Notes: a model not told the origin generated them from the sequence alone. A DNA stretch of 64,000 bases from Cunninghamia lanceolata (GCA_027924645.1 BSBN01000213.1:32490501-32554500), one strand, 5' to 3'. Positions 21,201 through 32,854 are shown, numbered from the stretch's first letter. Numbers and translations are program-made.

Positions 21201-22696
21201 TGTAATAACCCACCCCTTATTTTTTCTATGGTTTAGTTGAACTTGGTGTGTTTTTGGGGTTTTGATCATAACATAGGTTGCATGCAAGCATGTATGTATT
21301 CAAAAAATAACATTCTACACTACCCAGATGCTCAATTATGTGGGAAAAGCATAATACGTCAATAATAAACAATACCCATATGGAGGAAAAAGTATAACAT
21401 CAAATAACTCACATACCCATTGCTGTCATGAAAATATAAGTTTGGAAATGACTGTTACAGCAGCTTGGATTCAACAAATCCCTTTGATATTCATAAAAGC
21501 CTAGGCGATGGATCAAAAACCTAGGCGATGGATCCTCAAACGATGGCAATAGAATGTATCAAAAACCTAGGCGATGGATCCTAGGATGCTCATGCCCTCT
21601 CTGTGAGCTAGTACGACCCTATCAACAACAAATATGTCTCTAAACACTCAGAATACCACCTTTTCTGCTCCTTGATGACCTGAAATCTGATGCATGTATT
21701 TCAACGCCCAAGAAAGAAGAAGAAATCGATGAAGATGCCTCCACAGACAACACAAACTCCCTCCCAAATGGTATGACTTGCTGTTGGAAATGTACGACCA
21801 ATCTGGGAGTCCAAACCCTCAGGAAAATGTCACCAAAATCAAGACTAACATCTGCAATAAACCTTCAGCCAATTCTCCAATATTATCATGCCAAAAAACA
21901 AAAGATTTACACTGTATAATTCCTCCGTGACAAGGCTGCAATCCTAATTTGTGAGCACAAATGTGACCTCTGAAGTAAGATCACCTTCAACACCCTAGAA
22001 AGATCTTCCACTTCCACAGGTGTTCAACACAGTGAAGGTTTCTGTCTCCACCAGTTGCTGGTTCAAATGCTTGGCATAGCCAAACAAAACTCATTTCAAG
22101 AAAAATATGCAATGGTGAATGCCCATGAGCATTCAACTTTTCTTTTATTTCTCCTTCACATTCCAACGCCTCCTTTCAGGGAAAATAGCAATTTAATATT
22201 AATTTAATTCCTTCCTTGATATGGGCGCCCACACTTAGGAAATAAAATGACTTCATTTAACTTTAAATATTTCCAAGTCTTCATCTATTAATTAAGTCAC
22301 TTTATGACTATATCACTAAGTTAAATATTTAATTTAACTTAGGAATATATCGTTTCATTAAAAATTAATCCAAACGGTCTCCGAAAGTGAATTCTGTAGC
22401 ACCGCCGAGTACGCCCAATGAAATCGAGTGAAAACCAAGACCGTTACACTAACTCACACCGAGTTCAAGAACCCTTGCTAAAAATAGAAAGTTTGGCCAC
22501 ATGGCCCAAAATCAATCCAGAAAGGGTCAGGAGTGACATCCCGCCAAAATGAGTCCAAATCATCCCTCCAAAAATGCTGACTGAGCCTCGAAATTAACCA
22601 ATTCATCATGGGTCCCCTAACCATCCTAGTTAGTCTATGAGAACCCGAATAGTAGACTAACCCCATAACTGAGCTGCTTAGGAAGGGGACATTACA
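21201..22696 (-). repeat. 5' LTR of Element 1
   Basis: 1496 bp, the partner of 4189-5681, followed by the ATAGT duplication at 22697-22701. It keeps the conserved hairpin at 22629-22661 and the second dyad (CTAAAAATAG) at 22478-22487. A CCTAGGCGATGGATC motif is repeated three times near 21505-21580, against once in the partner. Confidence 0.92.
22629..22661 (-). other. Conserved U3 hairpin, Element 1
   Basis: Arms GTTAGTCTA and TAGACTAAC are perfect 9-bp complements around a 15-nt loop. Compared with Element 3 the sixth pair is T-A in place of C-G, a compensated change. The other LTR of Element 1 has lost one arm. Confidence 0.78.
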
Positions 22697-22701
22697 ATAG
22701 T

Positions 22702-23085
22702 TTTGTCAAAGAAGATCCTCTTTTGGATCACCAATCACCTCCAATCTGATTAATTCTTGTGTGCTGAAATATGTAACCAACTCCAAATGACTGATAACAT
22801 TTCTACTTGGTCATCATACCATGTTCTAACTCAACTACATGCTCTTGTGCTCCTTTCCAATATATCATACAACTCATCAATGATTTTTAGCTCTTTGTCA
22901 TATTAATAACCAATCCACTGCTAAGGACCCTTACCACATGAGACCAAACTACTACTTTCTTTGCATGCTCTCCTCAACTTTGCACAGTGATTGTACTAAG
23001 CTACCTTGATTTCTTTTTGAAAAAGATAACAACATTGAAAGTTAAGTGCAACAATGTCTTCCACACTCTTCTGATCACCTAGATC
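22702..23085 (-). pseudogene. Decayed unknown ORF, middle piece
   Basis: Minus-strand reading shows coding-like stretches in changing frames, for example YDKELKIIDELYDILERSTR, and runs without a stop across the Element 1 target site into 4188. Helical and charged like the piece at 3766-4188. No family is recognised. Confidence 0.4.
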
Positions 23086-24732
23086 CCGATGTGGGCAAGG
23101 TGAGAGCATACAAGTGCTGCAGAGTTAGCATTCCAAACGCAAAACCAGCAATTAGAAACAACTTCCACTTATCCAGTGGGCATCTACTTATGTAGCGGGC
23201 ATCCACTTAATTGTGGGAATGAAATTGAAAGGAAACATCCACTTATGCAATGGGTGCTGGAAGTAAACCAGGTGCATCCACTTATTCAACGGGAACCTGA
23301 ACATGAAATACTGAAATGGAAATAGGCACGTCCACTTATTCAGCAGGAAGCCATTACAAAGAAACTAAACATATCTATCCTCACTAGTGGTTGAACCATC
23401 CAGGGGTTACAATAACCCAATAGAGAAATTATGAGTATTTATCACAAATGATAGCAAGAAAGCTCTACTATTGAAGATGATGAAAGAAGCTCAATCTACC
23501 ACTGTAAACCCTTAGAAATCGTTGTATCAGCCGATATGCAAGTCTGATATGCATGATCAACAAATTGAAATTGCCCAGAAAACTCACTAATAACTCCAAA
23601 CTTCTCACAACTGGAAAGGTTCACTTCACAAACTCCTGCAAACTGATTATAAGGGTTGGGCCTCACCATACAGCCCAAGAGATTCTAGGAAAAGGAGGCA
23701 TTTCAGCCTCAAAGACTCCCACACAACCTACTTGGGTCGATACAGCCTGCAGCAGCAAGATATTTCACCTTCAAAAATCACCAATCAACATACAAACTTA
23801 CAAAATCAATGCCCAACCATGAAGTCTGATTTCAATCTACATTATTCAATTTAAATCTTGAAAAAAACTTCACATTCAAATCGCCAAAAAACTCCAGCAG
23901 CTAAATGAAATTGTGAGACAGCTCCAGGGTTCTCACAACATACTCTATCCACCCCAAAAATTCATCTTTATTCTCCAAGAATGATCTTCTGCAAACATAA
24001 CATCATTCCACAAAGAAATCTTATCAAATCACATCAAAATCCATTGTATCACAAGTGTGATTTCTGTATGAAATCACTACAACCAGCTAACGTGGATCTT
24101 TCACCACTGAAACTAGTCTTCTCCAAGGGGGTTTTCGTCCTCAAGAAGAAATGGAAGAACAGACAAGTTCACTCTAGCAACATAACAATAAGAAATCAAT
24201 AGCATAACCCTCCAAATGAGCTCTCACCCTCTTTTTATAACATTTTGAGGGAAATAGAATATTATTTTATTTTTGCCTCTTCATATTTCTCCTCAAAATA
24301 ATAATATTTCTCCTCTCCAAAAAACCTTTTTTGAAATAATATTAATGTCATGTGTAAGGCCCTTTTTTAAGTGTATCTTTTAAAACACTTAATTACCTTT
24401 CCAACGAGCTATTATACTTAAGTTATCTTTTAATAGTCCCAATTTATATAACTTAAGCAAATATATTAATTAAATGGCTTAATAACTCACCCAATTTACA
24501 GAAAATCCCAAACTTAAGTGAACTGCAAAATAAATCATACCATCGCCCTCCATGATGTTTAGGATGAAGAATGGTGCGCTTCAAGAGACTTTCTAAAAAT
24601 AGACGGCTTCTCCAAGAAGTTTGGAGAGCAATCCAGGAAGCTGAAAAAACAACTGAAAGCATCATTGTAATCCTGAACACCAACTGAGCTCAATGCCATA
24701 GAAAATAATCCACTTCAAGAAGGGGATGTCAC
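23086..24732 (-). repeat. LTR-like sequence E (boundaries unproven)
   Basis: The right end GGGGATGTCA would be the start (TGACATCCCC) of a minus-strand LTR. A minus TATA-like TTATAAAAAG is at 24231-24240 and CTAAAAATAG at 24593-24602, as in other LTRs here. A leader-like segment GGGGGTTTTCGTCCTC at about 24116 resembles ones in Elements 2 and 5. No target duplication was found, so the left end is only an estimate, and it may be a truncated or older element. Confidence 0.4.
23160..23350. repeat. Degenerate CCACTTAT repeat cluster
   Basis: About six units of the form TCCACTTAT-N2-4-CAACGGG or close variants at irregular spacing of 30-60 bp. Function unknown. Confidence 0.65.
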
Positions 24733-26406
24733 TTTAAAATTAATATTACACTAAGTTGCCAATAATTATTCCCAACCTTAGGCAACCTTAGTGAAATATT
24801 AATTAAATTGCCAGATAATAGTCCCAAGCTACGGAAAGCATAGAAATGTACTAATCAAACAACTCTGACCATACCAACATGCAAAAGAAGACTTGGGACA
24901 AATAAAATAGAGGTTGTTGTAGGAGTCCAAGACAACACTGAGAGGGGGGGGTGAATCAGTGTTGTGTAAATTTTCAAATCTTTTTGCAAACTTTAACTTT
25001 CACGACACAAAGAAAGATATCATTGATTTGTCAAACACATATGCTCATGACTGAGAATGAAGAAAGAGAACAAAACCTTGTGAGTAAATCATTCACACAC
25101 AGAAAAGATCAATATAAATCATGACACAAGATTTGCACGAATGGAAAACCCTCCAAGGGTAGAAAAACCACTCCAAAACTGCCTCATTGGCTTTATCAAA
25201 AACCTCACTAGTTACAATGTTTAGAAGCACCAACTTCAAGAAGCACCAACCCTTAATAAAGAACAAATTAAAAACAAGAACACAGAGGGTTTCTCTGTTT
25301 CAATACAAAACACTTCTTCTTTCACATGTGTCTGTCAAATGACCATTCTTCTCATCAACCCAAATCATATACAAAACTCATCTGAATTTTCTCTTCAAGA
25401 GGATATTCAAAATAATCAACCTTGTATACTGATCCACTCAACTCAACCATCAATCCACCTGCGAAGCTAATAAATATGAGATGACTTCCCACATTCTGTA
25501 TAATCATTTTCATCTTCTCTCAATGAAGAACCTGCAAACAAAAAAACTTTTCACCTTCTCTCTGCAATTTTTCTTCTTTTAAAAAAATCAATCTCTTGTA
25601 ATAAAAATATTATCTCTCTGTTCATTTTAGAGCCCTTTCATATTCTTCAAAAGAAAATCAATATTAATCCCATTCAATTTTTCTCCTCTTTGTAAAAAAA
25701 ACCTCTTCAACTTCTTTGTCTCTGCAAGAATCATCTCCAAACAAAAATTAGATCATATAATATTAAATCCCATTAAAAAACTCTTCATATTCTCCTCTAT
25801 GCAAAAATAAATATTCAGATTCTCTTTTGCTTTTCTCCCCATGAGATAATCCAAGAAAGAAAGAAAATCTTTCTTAAGAAAAATTCCTCAAAAAAAACTC
25901 ATAAAATCCATTTGATGTCATAAAAGATGACATTTAAAAAGCCATCGAATCAGGAGAAAACAAAGTTTCTAATATAAAATAAAAGTCATTTATTACCTTA
26001 TTTGGCTCCCCTCTTCCAATAAATCATTCGATGCTTTTTCTTTTATGCATAAAAACACTTCACATATATTTCAATGCTCTTGAATAAATTTTGCTTATAC
26101 TCCTTTTTGAATATGCTTATATTTGATGGTTTTTGAAAAAGAATCAAACTCTCCATTAAAAATGTACGATGGCTCCCATGTTTTAAACACAATTGATGCC
26201 TTCAAAAAAATAAGTCAAGACCTTCATCTTTTTCGGGCTTCATAAGGCTTCGATGCATTTGAAAAAAGTCTTCAAAACTTTATAAAATATTCAAATTATT
26301 TGATGGCTGCTCACCACATTCGATGCCTTATGTATTAAACATGCTCCTCATAAATATTTCGATGCTCAAGAATTAAGCTCCCCACTTTACTAAAGCATAT
26401 TCAATG

Positions 26407-26414
26407 CTTTATAT
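26407..26414. repeat. 8-bp target-site duplication of hAT2 (left copy)
   Basis: CTTTATAT, repeated exactly at 27454-27461. Confidence 0.85.
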
Positions 26415-27453
26415 CTATGTTGCAGGGTTCGCCTGCCAGAGGTGCGGGTGCGGGTGCGGTGCGGCTCGGGGGCGGGTGCGGGCAGGGTGCGGTGGAAGGG
26501 GGCTGGGTGCGTCCCGGACGCACCCGGGTTCGCTGGGTTCGAACCCAGCCTAAAAAAAGAGAACCCGCATAGCACCCGGAACGCACCCACGCCCCCATTC
26601 ATTTTTTTTAAAAAAAATTTCAACTTAAACATCAATTTTATATTTTTTTAAACATTCTAAAATGCAAATGAAACCCTAAAAAGACATTATAAACACAATT
26701 TTGACATTATAAACACAATTTTGCCATTTTGTCGTCATAGGTTGCTAGTTCCTCTGCATCTGAGAGGAATTGGAGCATGCATTCTTTTATCCACTCGATA
26801 AAGCGCAACTGATTGCACTCCAAAAAGGTGGAGAATTTAGTGTATGTGCATTCCAACTTGCGCCTCCTTTCGCACAAAAAGCAAGACTATAAGGAGGGGG
26901 AATCAAAGTTGTGGGATGTGGAGCCAGAGCAAATTGACATGGATCCTTCTACTTCCCAATCCAAACATGTTGCACTTGAGGGATTAGAGAGTGAGCACAC
27001 TTTTTCAGCGAGTGTCGCGAGTGGCAGTGGTGTTGGTTGTGGTTCTTCAAATGATCCTGCTAATGTCCAAGATGATGATGATGATGTGGAGGATTTAGCA
27101 AATCCATATGATGATTGACACTTGTCATTTGACATTGAAACAATGAAAATTGATTGTTGAACATGATATTATTATTTTGAATCTTGTTATTGAACATGAA
27201 GTTCAAGTTTTATGTTTTATGATATTCAAGTTGATGGTGGTTTTGTTGATTATATGATGCTATGTGGTGTTCTACACTTTATTCTTGCAATTCTACACTT
27301 AATTCTTACTTCTAAGCTTAATTTTTTTGCATATACATATATTTATATATATATAAAAAAAAACGAACCCAACCCCCCAAAAAAATTTTGGCCGAACCCA
27401 CGAACCGAACCCGCAAACCCGAACCCGCACCCGCACCAGAACCAGCAACTTAG
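26415..27453 (+). mobile_element. hAT2: internally deleted hAT transposon
   Basis: Terminal inverted repeats CTATGTTGCAGG and (inverted) CTAAGTTGCTGG, flanked by the 8-bp duplication CTTTATAT; 1039 bp. The left subterminal region is dense in GGGTGCGGG and the right in CCCGAACCCGCA, giving GC-rich ends around an AT-rich centre. It retains the 3' part of a transposase gene on the plus strand. The terminus CTAWGTTGC is shared with hAT1, so the two are probably one family in this genome. Confidence 0.88.
26725..27118 (+). pseudogene. hAT transposase C-terminus (dimerisation region remnant)
   Basis: Plus-strand reading gives SASERNWSMHSFIHSIKRN, then an in-frame TGA, then VENLVYVHSNLRLL and an acidic tail with a run of five Asp. 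The S-x-CERNWS-type and LVYVHSNLRLL blocks are hallmarks of the hAT C-terminal dimerisation domain in plant transposases. The catalytic RNase H-like part and BED zinc finger are missing, so it encodes no functional enzyme. Confidence 0.85.
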
Positions 27454-28880
27454 CTTTATATGAATTGTGCCATGCTTTTTATAATGTTTTATATTCAATG
27501 TCATCCCACTTCAAATAAGAACTTTCAAAACATGCTCTTCATAAAATAAATAAAGGTCTTCGATGGTTTTATGAAAATCGAGCTTCCTCTTTGAATAAAC
27601 ATTATATTTGATGCTTTTTCAAACAAAACAAACTCTCCATTAAATAAGAAAATTTCGAAGACCATAACATATTCGATGCAATTCAACCACTTTTGGCTGC
27701 CCACATGTATTGAATGCAACCTGTGAAGTCGGTGGCAAGAGGAGAAGCGACCGGTCATTTTATGACTAATGAACCCTTGAGCAAGTCACTTTAAGTGACT
27801 GTTACCTGCGATAGTAGGTCAATGGCACAATATAACATAAAGTGCAAAACATATATGACGGGCAGGATAAAAGTTCTAATCCACTTGTAAACTCTTGTTC
27901 ACCTTTGCTAACCTCTCAATAAAGCATGAAGCAACTTACTTGAAGCATGAAACAACACTCAAGAATCAATATGAACTCATCAAGCACTATCAACCTTATC
28001 ACCCTGTGTTGTTATACATATGATCTGTATTGCTCTTGTATTACTAAAGCATGTGAACTTTGTCAAACCGAGATCCATTGAAACATACACTGTAACACCA
28101 ACGATAAACAACATGATTGAAGACCACATCTGAATTTACCTCAACCATATGAAGTTCATGATGAATACCTGATCAACCATCTCCTGAACAATGAAGCATA
28201 TGAAGCAATAACAAATCAACTGACAAGTAGCTTGAACAACAACCCACCAATACTGACACTAGCTTGATTCAACAAAGATCCTCTTGTCCAACCTTTGACA
28301 ATTTCACATAGTACATGATGACATCACCTGATTTCAACATTACACATCTTGTTCTCACACATGATGCTTATTTGCCCTTGAAGACATCCTGAAATATGAC
28401 ATCTTGTCATATGAAGACCAAACACCTTTTTGACATCAATGACAATCAATCACCATCAGCTGTCAGGTGACTGTCTAAAAATAGCAAGTGCAGCACAGAG
28501 TCTGAAAACACTTCCGAAAGCATCACCACAAAACCCCTGACAACTCTAAGCTCGATGCACACTTGAGATAGCCAACAGCTGACTGCCGAATCACCAAAAA
28601 CAGTGTCAAACTGACACTTAATATAAATAGCAGTGTTCTCCAAGGACCAAAGAGAACAAACCCAAAAAACCCCAGAAAGATTGTCACCATGCAAGCACTT
28701 ACGATAAATAGTAAGAACAGACAAGTCCGAAATCCCTCTGGAAAGTGTCATACAGCTCCACTTGATCACCTCAGCACACTAGTGACATCGAAATACTCCT
28801 CTAATCAAGCTGTCACAAATCCAAAAGGTCAACTCCAACTACACTACGAGAGAACCCAAAAATGGGGACATTACAATGAT

Positions 28881-29186
28881 GAAGAAATTGATTCAGCCAA
28901 AGGATTGACCAAATGTGCAATGTAGGCTCTCAACTCTTTGTTTTCTGCCTTAAGGGCTGCTTTCTCTATTCTCTGTCTTTTCTGACCCTTTCCTTGATGT
29001 TCTGTTCTAAATTGCAACATATTCATATCCCTTGTCTATTAGAAGGCCCTAGATTGGTTTGAATAATCTAGAAATTTGTAGCTTGCACTTCTTGAGCACC
29101 TTTATTCTCAGCAGGTAAGGCTATCTCAGCAATTATATGCCCCCTCATCATTCTTCTCTTCCTCGTCAATAATGTCTATTGGTATC
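28881..29186 (-). pseudogene. Decayed unknown ORF, upstream piece
   Basis: Minus-strand reading gives a helical stretch including QRIEKAALKAENKELRAYI, with stops in other parts. It lies between region D and Solo LTR B1, on the same strand as the pieces at 22702-23085 and 3766-4188. I infer one ancestral sequence on the basis of strand, order and composition only. Confidence 0.35.
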
Positions 29187-30059
29187 TGTTGATGTGTTTT
29201 TTATGAAAACGTCAACATTAGAATACTAAGTATTCTATCCTCTCTTGAATAAAGTGACCTCAAATGCTAAACAATGTGATCAAACGAGATTACTCCAAGG
29301 TTCCTTGAATGTCAGGTCTTGATGTGCACATGGATAGACTCAGTGGAATGATGTGATTTTGCTAGTAATCACAAAGGGACTTACACTAAATTACTCCTTA
29401 CTCATGGATGAAATCTACTCCTTACTCCTTAGATTTGTGAATGAATGGAACTTTCATCAAACTATCTAAAAAGAAATAACAAAAGGAAAGAGTTAGGAGA
29501 AATCTAATCTACTCCTAAGGACAAAGAGAATGAATAATGCTTCGATAGACAAATTCCTTCGAACCAAGCTTCATTTCACCTTGAGAGCAACTACACGAAA
29601 CTAGTGCAATCTTCAAAGATAATGAAGGATTTTCATATTGCAAATATGCATTCAAATACCCACAGCTCGCGCAACTTGAACAAATATCCACAATCGAACT
29701 ATTGCAAAATGGGGTTCAGGCTAACTTTGCATTGTAGCTTACAGTAAGCAAACCACAAAAAGTATGAACCAAGAAATTCATCAAATATCTTCACATTAAT
29801 CCACCATATCAATGAACTTCAACTAAAACTTATCTAATTTGCTTTGAATCATCTTTGAGAAATCGGAAACCATGCTAACATCCAAAATAACACAATATTG
29901 ACCAAGCTTCAATGAGTATGTATTGATTTTGGTAGTATCTTTACAACAATTTCACAATAGTCTCTCCAACTCTTCAAAAGCTCCTACTCTTTAACTCCTA
30001 AAAGAAGAACTTTAGCATCTAACTTACATCCAACAACCATTACAAATGAAGAGAATGAG

Positions 30060-30074
30060 CCTTATATAGAGCTC
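30060..30074 (-). promoter_or_regulatory. Putative TATA box of Solo LTR B1
   Basis: GAGCTCTATATAAGG on the minus strand; the equivalent in Solo LTR B2 is at 49916-49930. Confidence 0.6.
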
Positions 30075-30939
30075 AAAAATTACAACCAAGGGCCCAAATT
30101 GATTCTAGAAATCAATGGCCGAGATTATGACAACAGAACCCTAATGGAAGGTAGTTACAACTACCACTACTTTCGACCAATGAAATATCAACGACACATG
30201 ATCTTCTAGAAGGGTGCCTCCATTATCTCTTTCTTTGGTGACTAGGTTCAATGAATCAAGACATGTTGACGGGGCATAATTTGATTGGTTGATGATGACC
30301 AAATGCCATCTTAGCATATTCTGAACAATTATCTCTTGAGTGCACATTGAACTTGGGATCTCCATCTTTGTGTTGCATTTCCTTTGGATTCTTGCATTGC
30401 CTTGAATTCCTTGGTGTAATTCTTGTCTTCGTGACGTTAGGCTCGATCTTCTTCTCATTCTTGGAATTTTGTGAACTGATCTTCCTTCGGATATTGGAAT
30501 CCTTGATGTTGGATTGTTGAAGTATATCTTCTCCTTCTGTTGATGACCTTGATGCTAGCTTTACTTGTGCCATTCAGATGTCTTTGAAAGAAATTCATCT
30601 TCATGTAAGGTCTCATTGATGCTTGAGGTAGTCTCCTTCTCCAGCCTTTGAAGCTCCTCGCATCCGTCTTGCACTTCTTGGATCGCCAACAAACTTCTTC
30701 ATGGACGTGATCCTTGTCTTCAACACCTGCAAAAGTAAGGAAAGCCTTGAACAGTAACGGCAAATAAAATCCTTAATGCAATGCAATATTAAGATAAAAC
30801 ATGAATAATTTTTGCATGATTCAAGAAAAATACACCATCTTGGTCAATTTCATTCACAAATTCTTGAATAAATGAAGGATTTTCCTCAATTTTCTGGCAT
30901 TCTTCACACTCAAACTGACTTTTCCCTTTTCCAGGACTA

Positions 30940-31700
30940 CCAGGCAGGCGCAGGACGAGTTCCCAAGGCAAGCAGGACAAAATTCCAAGGCAGGGCGCAT
31001 ATTCCATGGGTCTTGAATTCTGCGCCTGGGAAGGGCGCATTTTCCTTGTGGTCATGGATTTTACGCTCCAAGTAGGATTTTCTTCATTTTTGATGGAATT
31101 TCATCGTTTGACAATGAATTTCTACTCCAGAGTCAAGAATTCACACTTTTCACAGTGATTTTCAAGGAACTCTTCATTTTGTCCTGGAATTCTTCAAGTT
31201 GATCTAGAATTTCAAATTTGGAGCCAAGGAATTTTGCAAGCTTTTCAAGGAATGAAGGAATTTTCCCCGTTTCGATTAAAGACTTCAAGAATTTTACAAA
31301 GGAATGACGACAGAATGATGAAAATTCAACAAGGAATGATGAAATTTTGACAATCTCCAAGGATTTTTTTCTAGGGCGCATCTAGGGGTGAGAGGAGGAT
31401 TTTTTTGTCTTGGAGCGCAAATTCTAGGGTCAACTAGATTTTCCTCATGTTTGAGCACATATTCCAGGTGGTCTTGGATTTTCCTCCTTGGGCGTAGTTT
31501 CCATGACTTCCTGGATTTTCCACTCTAGGCGCATTTTCCCTGGAGGCTTGGATTTTGCGCTTGGGAGCATTTCGATACTGGAACAAGAATTTTTCATCTA
31601 GAGCGCAATTTCCTTGGGACAATGGATTTTGCAGTTGGGAAGGGCGCATTTTCCAGGTGATAGTGGATTTTGCACTTGGGAAGGGCGCATTTTCCACACT
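30940..31700. repeat. GGGCGCATTTTCC repeat array in Solo LTR B1
   Basis: At least eight loosely repeated units joining GGGCGCATTTTCC to TGGATTTTGCGCTTGGG-like sequence, with AAGGAATTTT-rich segments between. It lies upstream of the TATA box in the minus orientation. Confidence 0.75.
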
Positions 31701-32134
31701 GAACAAGAATTCCACCAGATTTTGATGGTCCCTACCTGACAGTATATTTAAAAATATATTTAAGTATATATTTCCTATACTTTAAATATTTTGAAATATA
31801 CTATCAGGATGTTTGAGATAGGTCCCAGATCCATGGGATTTAACATGCAGATTCTAGATTTTTGAGGATCCACCAAATTTCAGACTTAACCAGTTTTTCA
31901 AGGTTTTAGGACATCAAACTTAGTCAATTTAATTCTCATCCTTAGTCAATTTTTCAATTTCCACAGGGATTTTGAGCAAAAACTTAGCGATACTTGGGCA
32001 AATTTATACTACCAAACCAACAAACTCAAAGAAGACCCTAACCCTTAAACAAAACGACGACAGAAAGCGAGAAGAAAAAAAAGGGGGGGGGGGTCCCCAT
32101 TTGCAATGGGGTGATGTGTGAAAACGTCACAACA

Positions 32135-32807
32135 GTATCCCTACAAAACTTTGTTTGCAATCAAGTTTGTACTCGGTAAGCATGTCATTCTTGTTGTATT
32201 ATCAAAGTCAACCAAGTTTTTTGCCAAGTAATTAGTTTGTCCACTAACAATGTTTGTAGATTGCTCCTGGATGAGGAATGACAAACAAAGATGATCAAGT
32301 TCTTAGTAGTTTGATAGTTCCAGCATGAAACAGGTGAAGATGCAATGATGAAGACTCAGATTTGAATGCTAGATTGGCAAATGTCAAAGGAAACTCCTTC
32401 AAGTGGCCAAGTCAATGAAGAGCTCCCCCAAGAAGGAAAAGAAGCTAATAATTCGAGTGGCAAATGACATAAAACTCCACCAACGAAAAGAGCAAGAGCT
32501 ATTAAGTGTCTAGTGGCGCACTTTTTTAGTGGCACTTAGCATGGCAAGGACCTTGTAAAACCCTACCAACCACTTAAGGAAACAAACAAGTAAACATTAG
32601 TGCCAATATTAAGTGGCAGAGCCAACGGAAAATTGCGCTGCAAGTGGCAAGTCACGAGGAAAACTGCAACCAACGAAGATTTTAAGTATTAAGTGAAATT
32701 CCAACTTTAGGCTAGCAATGCCAATGAAAAACTCCGATTTAAGTGGCTCAACTCAACTGAAACCATACCAAGTAAAGAGATGAGTTAAAAACATAAGCAA
32801 ATCACAC
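32135..32807 (+). repeat. Older repeat with AAGTGGCAA array, left part
   Basis: From about 32398 there are at least seven copies of AAGTGGCAA or variants (GAGTGGCAA, TAGTGGCAC). The array resumes after Elements 3 and 4 at 62760, so both entered one older repeat, probably the U3 of a plus-strand LTR whose TATA box is at 63255. The start of that LTR was not found. Confidence 0.55.
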
Positions 32808-32854
32808 TTTTTGTCATGTCCCTATTTCCGGAGTGATCACCTATGGAGGAGATG

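Larger units (their letters stand above)
4189..22696 (-). mobile_element. Element 1: Ty3/Gypsy chromovirus, decayed and nested
   Basis: A minus-strand LTR retrotransposon with LTRs at 4189-5681 and 21201-22696, a 5-bp target duplication (ATAGT), a tRNA-iMet primer site beside the right LTR and a purine tract beside the left one. Internal order from right to left is gag, zinc knuckle, protease, RT, RNase H, integrase, chromodomain, which is diagnostic of chromoviruses. It spans 18.5 kb because hAT1 (8519-19269) with its own passengers sits in the protease-RT linker; the element itself is about 7.8 kb. Stops, frameshifts and a changed RT catalytic Asp make it inactive. The LTRs differ at about nine or ten of the first 100 bases by eye, so it is an old insertion. 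Confidence 0.93.
25940..27715. repeat. TTYGATGC motif array (split by hAT2)
   Basis: About 15 copies by eye of ATTCGATGC or close variants (TTTGATGG, TTCAATGC) on both sides of hAT2, roughly every 40-70 bp once hAT2 is excluded. Spacers are unrelated AT-rich sequence. Confidence 0.7.
24733..28875. other. Unresolved LTR-like repeat region (D) containing hAT2
   Basis: The right end GGGGACATTACA (to 28875) matches the minus-strand LTR start TGTAATGTCCCC used by Elements 1, 2, 4 and 5, and two dyads (28475-28484, 28698-28715) lie at the expected depth. A different terminus-like sequence, TGTTGTAGGAGTCC followed by a G-run, begins at about 24914. No pair of termini with matching duplications could be fixed. 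Coding content is absent except in hAT2. The interior is AT-rich with a TTYGATGC motif array. Confidence 0.45.
29187..32134 (-). mobile_element. Solo LTR B1 (2.95 kb)
   Basis: Starts TGTTGATGTG and ends GTCACAACA, with GTATC on both sides (29182-29186, 32135-32139). No coding region, primer site or partner. It shares ends and internal sequence (for example ATTCTATCCTCTCTTGAATA) with Solo LTR B2. A minus-strand TATA box is at 30060-30074 and a GCGC-containing array lies on its U3 side, so it is read as minus. The TGTTG/CAACA termini differ from the chromovirus LTRs here; superfamily not determined. Confidence 0.88.

Noticed and set aside
27212..27463. 83-codon ORF at the right end of hAT2
   Set aside because: It runs through AT-rich sequence into the subterminal CCCGAACCC repeats and has no protein-like composition.
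24914..28875. A single solo LTR from TGTTGTAGGAG to GGGACATTACA
   Set aside because: Flanks differ (gaggt against atgat) and the two termini do not belong to one LTR type. Alternative left ends at 24668 (flank atcat) and 28116 (flank atgat) are possible but unproven.
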